Below, in pieces: positions 1 through 5,485 of a DNA stretch of 9,054 nucleotides. Source of the stretch: an uncultured Porphyromonas sp. (GTDB lineage: Bacteria; Bacteroidota; Bacteroidia; Bacteroidales; Porphyromonadaceae); the NCBI RefSeq assembly GCF_902489635.1, contig NZ_CABUAN010000056.1, forward strand, positions 1-9,054, given 5' to 3'. The notes under the pieces are model-generated. The model was not told the DNA's origin. It saw only the letters and a list, made by a program, of their open reading frames with translations, and did no database searches. Made by a program: the position numbers and the translations under genes. Numbering within the stretch: the stretch's first letter is position 1; each line of letters begins with the position of its first letter.

Positions 1-90
1 GCTTCCGAAACGAGAAAAAACTTCGCTTTTTACTTGCATATGAACTTAGAAAGCAGGGCGACGTATCGATGTACTGCGTCAAGCTGGTTT

Positions 91-134
91 GGGGACGGAC
101 GCACGACCGTGCGTCCCTACACATCGTTACTCGT
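91..134 (-). repeat. REP-like palindromic unit A
   Basis: This 44-bp segment is the reverse complement of 1954-1997 with one mismatch. Its core GGACGCACG-AC-CGTGCGTCC is a 9-bp stem with a 2-nt centre. Weaker similarity to the other copy continues toward 70. It lies 26 bases beyond the pabBC stop codon and could fold in the 3' end of that transcript. Confidence 0.7.
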
Positions 135-144
135 CTCCGATCTC

Positions 145-179
145 CTCTAATCTCTAGTCTCTAATCTCTAACTTCTAAT
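145..179 (+). repeat. Heptamer array (CTCTAAY), 5 units, overlapping the pabC 3' end
   Basis: Five consecutive 7-bp units: CTCTAAT, CTCTAGT, CTCTAAT, CTCTAAC, TTCTAAT. Positions 161-179 lie inside the pabBC reading frame on the opposite strand, so the array encodes the final residues (ending LEVRD) and the TAG stop. The same heptamer family recurs at 4408-4470, 8371-8405 and about 8536-8622. Confidence 0.75.
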
Positions 180-1912
180 TCTATGCGCTCCGCCCACGGC
201 ATCATGGCGTTGATGAGCGCGATGCGATCGTAGGCGGGTAGTGTAGCGAGCGGTATGTCGCGCGGCGTCAGTACCCCCTCAGCGATCAGATGCGCACGCT
301 GCACCCCGGCGAGTAGTGGCACACGAGGAGTGTACCAGCGGTTCCCTTGGCGCAAAGCGATATTCGTGTAGGAGCTGTCCGTGAGCAAGCCCTCCTCATT
401 GACGATCACGATCTCATCCGCCTCGCCACGCAACTCTAGTAGTGCCTGCAAAGCTTCCCGGTCCGCCCACTTGAGGTGGTAGTCCATCGCCGGCGCAGCG
501 ACAGCTCTCAGCGACTCGATCGTACGACGATGATAAGGAGCGTAACCCACCTCCAGCGGCTCCGCATCGTATAGGAGACGACACTTGACCACCCCCATGA
601 GCGACGCCGGACAAGGGTGCTGCGCCAGATAGTCCGCCAGTCGCCAGCGAGGCGTGACGCCATACGCAGCGAGCGACCGATCGACGCGCTCTTGGTGCAG
701 AGGCAGCAGCTCTGGCTCGCCATCTACGTAGCGGATGCTCTCTAGTAATAGTGGTACGCGACTCATACGAATGAGACTGTTGCATAAAGGCGAATCGCCG
801 CGTTGCTTTCGGGATTCGGCTTCGGTCACATACGGATGTATGCTCCCTTCAGACCTCACCCTCAGCGCCTTGCGCTTCATCCTTTCTGCAAAGTCTGGAC
901 AATCTTGCAAGCAAGATTGTGAGACTGTTGACTTTTGCAACAGTCTCACGAATGGTAGATAAACCTTCTGACACACCTCCCGATACTCCTCCGCGCACTG
1001 ACTATTGATCGTGATCCCGCCCCCGCTACGGTAGCGCAGCCCACCATCCGCCTGCTGCTCTATAAAGCGTATCATCACGCCACTGTCTAGCGTCTCCCCG
1101 TCGAAGTATCCACAGATGCCCGTGTAAAAGCCTCTCGGCTCCCCCTCCGCCTCAGCAATCGCCCGTATGGTCGCCTCCTTGGGCGCTCCGCTAATAGAAC
1201 CCGCCGGAAGCAGTTCGCTCAGGATGCTCCCGAGATGAGCGCGCCAGTCGGGAGCAAGCTGCCCGACGATCTCCGAGCTCACCTGAAGCAAGTGCCCACG
1301 ACTAGTAACCAGTTCATCGATATACCTAAAGCGTCTCACCGCAACATGGTGACTCACGCGGCTCAAGTCGTTGCGTATCAGGTCGGTGATCGTGTAGTGC
1401 TCGGCTGTCTCCTTGTAGTCGCTGAGGATGGTCGCAGCAGCATCGGGCAGGGTCGCATCTATCGTCCCCTTCATCGGGTAGCAGCTGATCTCACGCCCCA
1501 CGATGCGCACGAAGGTCTCAGGCGAAAAGCAAACGAACCGTCCTGGCAAGTAGCACTTATAGCGAGCCTGCGAACGAAGGAAGACCTCCTCCAGCGAGAT
1601 ATTGAGCTCTATGGGGGTCGCCACCGTCAGATTGGCCAAAAAGCTATCGCCTCGCTCCAGGGCATGACGGATCACTGCGAAACGCTCCGCATAAGCCTCC
1701 TCGCTGATCGGTGTAGCGTGTAGCACAGCCGGCGTATCGCTCACGGAGCGTACCGGGCTATTGGTCACACCGCCGATGTCGAAGCGTAGCTCTTGCTGCG
1801 CCAATGGCTCCTCGAGGAGGATCAGTTCGCTCATCTCATAGTCTAGGCAGAAGACAAAGGGCTTGCCCCGCCCGCCCAGTTCGTTGAGCCTATCAATCAT
1901 CGATTGCTTCAT
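161..1912 (-). CDS. pabBC: PabB-PabC fusion: aminodeoxychorismate synthase component I joined to aminodeoxychorismate lyase through a MITE-encoded linker
   Basis: A single frame of 583 codons carries two cytosolic enzymes of p-aminobenzoate synthesis for folate. Residues 1-322 form the chorismate-binding PabB domain: PMKGT with the catalytic-type lysine K148, DLIRNDL at 177-183, LPAGSISGAPK at 235-245, YTG at 263-265 and GGGITINS at 297-304. It would make 4-amino-4-deoxychorismate using ammonia from PabA. Residues 383-583 form a class IV (PLP) aminotransferase-fold lyase, PabC, with the presumed PLP lysine K481 in YHLKWADR, then VNEEGLLTDSSYTN and GVQR; it would release pyruvate to give p-aminobenzoate. 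Residues 323-382 are encoded by an inserted MITE. Without it, pabB (322 aa) and pabC (201 aa) would be separate genes with an ATGA overlap, and both lengths suit the short Bacteroidota forms. The start is the ATG at 1912; an ATG five bases upstream is out of frame and soon stops. The last codons lie in a 7-bp repeat array. Domain identity is confident; whether the fusion is active, cleaved or re-initiated at M383 is unknown. Confidence 0.93.
   Translation of the reverse strand: MKQSMIDRLNELGGRGKPFVFCLDYEMSELILLEEPLAQQELRFDIGGVTNSPVRSVSDTPAVLHATPISEEAYAERFAVIRHALERGDSFLANLTVATPIELNISLEEVFLRSQARYKCYLPGRFVCFSPETFVRIVGREISCYPMKGTIDATLPDAAATILSDYKETAEHYTITDLIRNDLSRVSHHVAVRRFRYIDELVTSRGHLLQVSSEIVGQLAPDWRAHLGSILSELLPAGSISGAPKEATIRAIAEAEGEPRGFYTGICGYFDGETLDSGVMIRFIEQQADGGLRYRSGGGITINSQCAEEYREVCQKVYLPFVRLLQKSTVSQSCLQDCPDFAERMKRKALRVRSEGSIHPYVTEAESRKQRGDSPLCNSLIRMSRVPLLLESIRYVDGEPELLPLHQERVDRSLAAYGVTPRWRLADYLAQHPCPASLMGVVKCRLLYDAEPLEVGYAPYHRRTIESLRAVAAPAMDYHLKWADREALQALLELRGEADEIVIVNEEGLLTDSSYTNIALRQGNRWYTPRVPLLAGVQRAHLIAEGVLTPRDIPLATLPAYDRIALINAMMPWAERIELEVRD
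767..953. repeat. 6-bp target-site duplication ACGAAT flanking MITE copy 1
   Basis: ACGAAT occurs at 767-772 and again at 948-953, immediately outside the terminal inverted repeats. The next base (G) also matches, so the boundary is uncertain by one base. Deleting one repeat plus the element removes 181 bp, which is not a multiple of three, and restores pabB ending in GTA TGA with the pabC ATG overlapping that stop. Confidence 0.8.
773..947 (-). mobile_element. MITE-like element, copy 1, inserted between the pabB and pabC parts
   Basis: This is a 175-bp non-coding-type element with perfect terminal inverted repeats (GAGACTGTTGCA at one end, its complement at the other). It is flanked by the direct repeat ACGAAT at 767-772 and 948-953, the expected target-site duplication. 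It is the reverse complement of the element at 2896-3070, with about 10 differences in 175 positions and no indels. It encodes no transposase, so it would depend on an unseen autonomous element. In the pabB direction one frame is open throughout, which is why it fuses the flanking genes instead of truncating them. The family name is not recognised; the ends resemble those of some Bacteroidota IS elements, but that assignment is not made here. Confidence 0.88.
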
Positions 1913-1953
1913 ATCATTCGCTCGTTTTACTCCATTTCAATTTCGCAAATCTC

Positions 1954-1997
1954 ACGAGTAACGATTTGTAGGGACGCACGGTCGTGCGTCCGTCCCC
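1954..1997 (+). repeat. REP-like palindromic unit B
   Basis: This is the inverted partner of the 91-134 unit (43 of 44 bases match), with the core GGACGCACGGTCGTGCGTCC. Units A and B bracket the whole pabBC gene in opposite orientations. It lies between the divergent pabB and pabA genes. Confidence 0.7.
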
Positions 1998-2065
1998 GTT
2001 AAAGTCCTGACGCTGTAACCTTTGACGCAACGGACGCTCGACCATGTTTCCCCACGGGGCGACGT

Positions 2066-2120
2066 GGACGCACAGACCGTGCGTCCCTACAGGACGACGT
2101 GGACTACATATCATTACTCG
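2066..2120 (-). repeat. REP-like palindromic unit C
   Basis: A variant of units A and B in the same orientation as A. GGACGCAC and GTGCGTCC form an 8-bp stem around AGACC (2066-2086). It is followed by CCCTAC, a 14-base insertion, and TACATATCATTACTCGT, which resembles the tail of unit A. With unit B it makes an inverted pair in the pabB-pabA spacer. Confidence 0.55.
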
Positions 2121-2161
2121 TCAAGTGTGACCACTTGCATCGTTAGTATCTGCAAATATAC

Positions 2162-2169
2162 TATCTTCG
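2162..2169 (+). promoter_or_regulatory. Possible Bacteroidota -7 box for pabA
   Basis: TATCTTCG resembles the Bacteroidota -7 consensus TAnnTTTG with one mismatch. It ends only 9 bases before the pabA ATG, so transcription from it would give almost no leader. A TTG at 2135-2137 lies 24 bases upstream, somewhat far for the -33 element. Weak call. Confidence 0.3.
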
Positions 2170-2178
2170 TAGCTTGTA

Positions 2179-2754
2179 ATGAAACATCTACTGATAGCCG
2201 ACAATCACGACTCCTTTGTCTACAACCTCGTAGAGCTCCTGCGGCAGCTCGACGAGTGCTCCATGGAGATACACTACACGGAGCAGATCACGCCCGCCAT
2301 GGTCGCGCACTGTCACGGCATCCTACTCTCTCCAGGCCCTGGCATACCGACGGAGCAGCCCCACCTGATGCAGCTCATAGATAGTTACCACACGGAGCTA
2401 CCCATGCTGGGCGTTTGCCTAGGACATCAAGCACTCGCCAGCTACTGCGGTGCCGAGCTAATGCAGCTCCGCGCCCCCCTCCACGGGCATACCGACCAAC
2501 TCATCATCGATCATCACGACACACTGCTACGAGACATCCCCACCGGGAGCCGCATCGGGCGTTATCACTCGTGGGTCGTGCAGCCCGACAGCCTTCCCGA
2601 CACACTACAAGTCACGGCACACGCGCAGTCCGACGGCACCATCATGGCACTACGTCATCGCAGCCTGCCGCTGTGGGGTGTGCAGTTTCACCCCGAGAGC
2701 TACATCTCTGACCACGGACGCCGCTACCTGCACAACTTCATCGCCCAGCTCTAG
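2179..2754 (+). CDS. pabA: PabA: glutamine amidotransferase component of aminodeoxychorismate synthase
   Basis: A class I glutamine amidotransferase of 191 residues, the usual full length for TrpG/PabA proteins. It hydrolyses glutamine and passes ammonia to the chorismate-binding partner. Visible motifs are DNHDSFVYNL at 8-17, the oxyanion-loop SPGPG at 51-55, the nucleophile C80 in GVCLGHQA, and the FHPES segment with catalytic H171 and E173. It is transcribed divergently from pabBC across a 266-bp spacer holding REP units, and no anthranilate or tryptophan genes are visible, so PabA is preferred over TrpG. In some bacteria one amidotransferase serves both pathways, and that remains possible. 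The start is the first ATG after the promoter-like box. No clear Shine-Dalgarno sequence is present, which is normal for this phylum. Confidence 0.92.
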   Translation: MKHLLIADNHDSFVYNLVELLRQLDECSMEIHYTEQITPAMVAHCHGILLSPGPGIPTEQPHLMQLIDSYHTELPMLGVCLGHQALASYCGAELMQLRAPLHGHTDQLIIDHHDTLLRDIPTGSRIGRYHSWVVQPDSLPDTLQVTAHAQSDGTIMALRHRSLPLWGVQFHPESYISDHGRRYLHNFIAQL

Positions 2755-2776
2755 CGCATCGTCCCCCGCCTTCCGC

Positions 2777-2870
2777 CAAAAGTAGCTTTTCGAAAAGCTA
2801 CTTTCGCTCCAAAAATCACTTTTCGAAAAGCTACTTTTGCCGCAAAAGTCGCTTTTCCAAAAGTTATTTT
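2777..2870. repeat. 33-bp tandem palindromic array downstream of pabA
   Basis: Units starting at 2786, 2819 and 2852 (the last partial) repeat every 33 bp and begin CTTTTCGAAAAGCTACTTT or a close variant. A perfect 26-bp palindrome centred on TTTTCGAAAA spans 2779-2804, starting 24 bases after the pabA stop, so it could act as a hairpin terminator or mRNA 3' stabiliser. Because 33 is a multiple of three, an open frame with 11-residue repeats runs through it on the minus strand; this is not believed to be a gene. Confidence 0.7.
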
Positions 2871-2871
2871 G

Positions 2872-2879
2872 TACCTTAG
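2872..2879 (+). promoter_or_regulatory. Weak candidate -7 box upstream of MITE copy 2
   Basis: TACCTTAG departs from TAnnTTTG at one position, and no clear -33 partner is seen. If the MITE and one duplication copy are removed, it would lie about 30 bases from the ATPase start, a usual promoter distance. With the MITE present the leader would gain 181 bases and several hairpins. Confidence 0.25.
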
Positions 2880-2895
2880 CTCCGTACTTATCAAT

Positions 2896-3070
2896 GAGAC
2901 TGTTGCAAAAGTCAACAGTCTCACAATCTTGCTTGCAAGATTGTCCTGACTTTGCAGAAAGGATGAAGCGCAAGGCACTGAGGGTGAGGTCTGAAGCTCA
3001 CATACCTCCGTATGTGACCGAAGCCGAATCCCGAAAGCAACACAGCGATTCGCCTTTATGCAACAATCTC
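2896..3070 (+). mobile_element. MITE-like element, copy 2, in the leader of the AAA_14 ATPase gene
   Basis: This second 175-bp copy has terminal repeats GAGACTGTTGCA and TGCAACAATCTC (one mismatch). It is flanked by ATCAAT (2890-2895) and ACCAAT (3071-3076), a 6-bp duplication with one mismatch, which suggests an older insertion than copy 1. It can form three local hairpins: a 10-bp stem with a 7-nt loop at 2896-2922, a 10-bp stem with a TT loop at 2923-2944, and an 8-bp stem with a CTCC loop at 2998-3017. The same frame that forms the PabBC linker is open here too, but it has no coding context. The element ends 20 bases before the ATPase start codon. Confidence 0.85.
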
Positions 3071-3090
3071 ACCAATAACTCAACGAACGT

Positions 3091-4296
3091 ATGGAGCAAC
3101 AAGAGATACTTCCACTACTAGCCACCTATCATCGCCGGTTGGCTCTGATAGAGACCCACTTCGTGCGTGCTCTGCACGACCAGATACACTGGGAGTCGAG
3201 GCTCATAGGGATACGTGGCACGCGTGGTGCTGGCAAGACGACACTCCTCCTGCAGCACATCAAGCAACACTTTAGCCATGTAGACGATGCGCTATGGATC
3301 TCCCTTGACAATATATGGTTCAAGACGCATAGTCTCACCGACCTTGTAGCCTATCTGTATAATCATGGGCTGCGACATCTCTACATTGATGAGGTACACA
3401 AGTACCCCGACTGGGCCATCATCCTCAAGAACCTCTACGACAGCTACCCCGATCTCAACATCGTATACACAGGCTCCTCGATACTAGAGATAGACAACTC
3501 GCAGGTCGACCTCTCGCGCCGTCAATCGCTATACACGCTACCCGTGATGTCCTTTAGAGAGTATCTAGGACTCTATGGACTGATAGATATGGAGGCCCTC
3601 TCGCTCGAGGAGTTGCTCAGAGATCACGTCGCCATATCTATGGATATCGTCTCTCGCTGTAAGATCATCAAGGCGTTCAACGACTACTTAACGAGCGGGT
3701 GCTATCCCTTTAGCCTGGAGGCAGGTGAGGAGTATCTGCTCAAGCTGGCAGCGATCGCCACCCTCGTCATCGAGAGCGACATGCCTGCTGTCGAAAATGT
3801 CTCCTATGCCACTGTCGAGAAGACCAAAAAGCTACTGGCCATCATAGCGCAGAGCGTACCACTGGTACCCAATGTCAACAAACTGGGACAAGCACTAGAG
3901 ACGACTCGTGATAATTGCTTGAGGATGCTATACACACTAGACAAGGCGCAGATTATCTCGCTCTTGACAAAAGAGGAGAAGAGCTACAAGCGCATCTCTT
4001 CTCCCGAAAAGATATACCTCGGCAACACCAATCTAATGGCTGCTCTAGGGGTGCCAGTCAATGTGGGGAACAGGCGGGAGACCTTCTTCAATAACCAGCT
4101 CCAAGCAGTAGCCACTGTTACCTTGCCTCCGAAGGGAGACTTCCTCGTTGACGGTCGATACCTCTTCGAGGTGGGGGGTGCTAGCAAGACCTTTGAGCAG
4201 ATCAAGGACACCCCCGACAGCTACCTCGCAGTAGACGACATAGAGACCGGTAGCGGCAACCGGATCCCCCTATGGATGTTTGGACTACTCTACTAA
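3091..4296 (+). CDS. AAA_14/DUF4143-type ATPase of unknown function
   Basis: A 401-residue protein of the archaeal/bacterial AAA_14 family, which typically carries a DUF4143-like C-terminal domain. The P-loop GTRGAGKT is at 43-50, and a Walker B LYIDEVH around 97-103 has the expected D100 and E101. A sensor-like YTGSS lies at 126-130, followed by LSRR and an SFREYL motif typical of this family. The C-terminal part has FEVGG in a region resembling the nuclease-like fold of DUF4143 proteins. No signal peptide or membrane segment is seen, so it should be cytosolic. It stands alone between repeat-rich spacers: upstream is a MITE, downstream a long hairpin. Such genes are common, multi-copy and often mobile in Bacteroidota, and their cellular role is not established. 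The start ATG lies 20 bases after the MITE end; no better upstream start is in frame. Confidence 0.85.
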   Translation: MEQQEILPLLATYHRRLALIETHFVRALHDQIHWESRLIGIRGTRGAGKTTLLLQHIKQHFSHVDDALWISLDNIWFKTHSLTDLVAYLYNHGLRHLYIDEVHKYPDWAIILKNLYDSYPDLNIVYTGSSILEIDNSQVDLSRRQSLYTLPVMSFREYLGLYGLIDMEALSLEELLRDHVAISMDIVSRCKIIKAFNDYLTSGCYPFSLEAGEEYLLKLAAIATLVIESDMPAVENVSYATVEKTKKLLAIIAQSVPLVPNVNKLGQALETTRDNCLRMLYTLDKAQIISLLTKEEKSYKRISSPEKIYLGNTNLMAALGVPVNVGNRRETFFNNQLQAVATVTLPPKGDFLVDGRYLFEVGGASKTFEQIKDTPDSYLAVDDIETGSGNRIPLWMFGLLY

Positions 4297-4318
4297 TCAG
4301 CCCGGTTGGCTGTTGGCT

Positions 4319-4382
4319 AGAGCTATCGGAGCTATCAGAGCTATCGGATCACTCAGATAGCTCCGATAGCTCCGATAGCTCT
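4319..4382. repeat. Long hairpin built from 9-bp units (AGCTATCGG)
   Basis: The left arm 4319-4345 and right arm 4356-4382 are inverted repeats of 27 bp with one mismatch, around a 10-nt loop (GGATCACTCA). Each arm is about three 9-bp units of AGCTATCGG or its complement. It begins 22 bases after the ATPase stop codon and would fold strongly in that transcript. It has no following T-run, so it is not a classic intrinsic terminator, though transcript-end protection is plausible. Confidence 0.7.
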
Positions 4383-4407
4383 GACCCCTCCGATCCACTC
4401 CGATTAG

Positions 4408-4470
4408 CTCTAATCTCTAATCTCTAACCTCTAATCTCTAATCTCTAACTTCTAACCTCTAATCTCTAAC
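4408..4470 (+). repeat. Heptamer array (CTCTAAY), 9 units
   Basis: Nine head-to-tail 7-bp units: CTCTAAT or CTCTAAC, with one TTCTAAC. It sits between the 4319-4382 hairpin and the promoter of the ruvC operon. The preceding bases (CCACTCCGATTAGCTCTAA) also appear, inverted and slightly changed, near 8400-8424, so the heptamer and its neighbour behave as a composite module. Confidence 0.75.
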
Positions 4471-4487
4471 CACAGGGGCATTTTTGT

Positions 4488-4495
4488 TATCTTTG
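4488..4495 (+). promoter_or_regulatory. Probable Bacteroidota -7 box for the DUF4286-ruvC-hydrolase-LRR operon
   Basis: TATCTTTG is an exact match to the Bacteroidota -7 consensus TAnnTTTG, 57 bases before the first ATG of the operon. No convincing -33 TTG was found at the usual 19-21 base spacing, because the heptamer array occupies that position; the box is therefore tentative. Confidence 0.5.
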
Positions 4496-4552
4496 CATCA
4501 TACCATGGGGTGGCTCTCGAGCGCACCTCGCTAGATCAACGACAATATCCCT

Positions 4553-4882
4553 ATGTATCGAGTCAACGTATCTCTCTTTATCAAAGCTCAGGAGTATCAG
4601 CTCCTCGACAATTTCCTACGCACTACGCTGGTGCCACAGCTACGTGGCGATGAGGGCGTGGCGCAGGTGGATCTCCTAGAGGTGATGGCACAGGCACCCG
4701 TCGTGAAGATGGCGCAGCCGATGGACGATATGGTCCTAGCTCTGCTCATCTCCCTAGAGCAGGAGCGAGATGTAGAGCACTACCTCTCTGAGGTACTGTG
4801 CGAGCGGCTGGAGCTGCTGGGCAAGACCTTTGGCGAGCGCGTCCTATACCATGTCACCCCGATGAGACAGATCGCACTATGA
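4553..4882 (+). CDS. DUF4286-like small protein upstream of ruvC
   Basis: A 109-residue protein beginning MYRVNVSLFI, with no signal peptide or membrane helix. Its size, its position directly before ruvC and the pattern of an N-terminal beta-strand, a central strand (VLALLISLE) and a helical C-terminal half suggest the DUF4286 family, which often lies beside ruvC in Bacteroidota. No catalytic motif is visible and its function is unknown. Its stop codon overlaps the ruvC start (ATGA), implying translational coupling. Being a real gene is secure; the family name is a judgement from context and pattern, not a database match. Confidence 0.75.
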   Translation: MYRVNVSLFIKAQEYQLLDNFLRTTLVPQLRGDEGVAQVDLLEVMAQAPVVKMAQPMDDMVLALLISLEQERDVEHYLSEVLCERLELLGKTFGERVLYHVTPMRQIAL

Positions 4883-5457
4883 GCAAGTCACGTGGCGAGC
4901 GCATACTCATAGGCATCGACCCTGGCACCATCGTGATGGGCTACGGACTGCTCTCCGTGCGGGGGCAGCATGCCGAGATGCTCACTATGGGGGTCATCGA
5001 GCTGAGCCGATACGAGGACCACTACACCCGTCTGGGACGCATCTACAAGCGTGTGGCGGGGCTGATCGATGAGTTCCTACCTGACGAGATGGCTCTAGAG
5101 GCACCTTTCTACGGCAAGAATGTGCAGTCGATGCTCAAGCTGGGGCGGGCGCAGGGGGTCGCTATGGCAGCGGCTCTGAGCCGAGACATACCCATCGCGG
5201 AGTACGTGCCGATGCGTGTCAAGCAGGCGATCACCGGTACGGGGCAAGCTTCCAAAGAGCAGGTGGCGACGATGCTCCAGCGGGTGCTGCGCATTCCTGC
5301 CGAACTGATGCCGGAGAAGCTCGATGCGACCGACGGCTTGGCAGTCGCCTACTGTCACTTCCTGCAAACTTCTAATGCGGTGGCTACGTCCAACGTGAGT
5401 GCCAAGAGCTGGAAGGAGTTTATCAAAGCCAACCCCAACAAAGTGCACGGACTCTAA
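4879..5457 (+). CDS. ruvC: RuvC, Holliday-junction resolvase
   Basis: A crossover-junction endodeoxyribonuclease of 192 residues that would cut Holliday junctions as a dimer, working with RuvAB in recombinational repair. Four acidic metal-binding residues match the family: D14 in GIDPGT, E74 in ALEAPF, and D149 and D152 in LDATDGLAVAYCH. Conserved KNVQSMLKLGRAQG (80-93) and the GTGQASKEQVA loop (120-130) are present. The chosen start is the ATG overlapping the preceding stop (ATGA); a longer in-frame opening from 4798 would add residues encoded inside the upstream gene and unlike RuvC. The lysine-bearing C-terminal tail is typical of Bacteroidota copies. No ruvA or ruvB is in the window. Confidence 0.96.
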   Translation: MSKSRGERILIGIDPGTIVMGYGLLSVRGQHAEMLTMGVIELSRYEDHYTRLGRIYKRVAGLIDEFLPDEMALEAPFYGKNVQSMLKLGRAQGVAMAAALSRDIPIAEYVPMRVKQAITGTGQASKEQVATMLQRVLRIPAELMPEKLDATDGLAVAYCHFLQTSNAVATSNVSAKSWKEFIKANPNKVHGL

Positions 5458-5485
5458 GCGAAACATAACCATCATAACAAGATCC

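Noticed and set aside
1235..1723. 162-codon plus-strand frame opposite pabB
   Set aside because: The minus-strand frame carries all conserved PabB motifs; this one is a shadow with no recognisable family.
1946..1953. Candidate -7 box for pabBC (GAGATTTG on the minus strand)
   Set aside because: The first base does not fit TAnnTTTG and there is no -33 partner at the usual spacing; too weak to list as a feature.
2650..2978. Minus-strand frames of 107 and 75 codons through the pabA end, 33-bp array and MITE
   Set aside because: They are antisense to pabA or composed only of repeat and MITE sequence, and no family is recognisable.
2837..3121. Plus-strand 94-codon frame through MITE copy 2
   Set aside because: It is the element's open frame with no coding context and it overlaps the real ATPase start in another frame.
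4319..4382. Classical intrinsic terminator
   Set aside because: The stem is strong but not followed by a T-run; a repeat-derived hairpin is the safer description.
4798..4878. Upstream in-frame extension of ruvC
   Set aside because: It lies inside the preceding gene, and the ATGA overlap start gives a protein of normal RuvC length starting shortly before the GIDPGT motif.
5399..5485. Upstream in-frame extension of the hydrolase
   Set aside because: It overlaps ruvC and would bury the signal peptide; the ATG at 5486 puts the signal peptide at the N-terminus.
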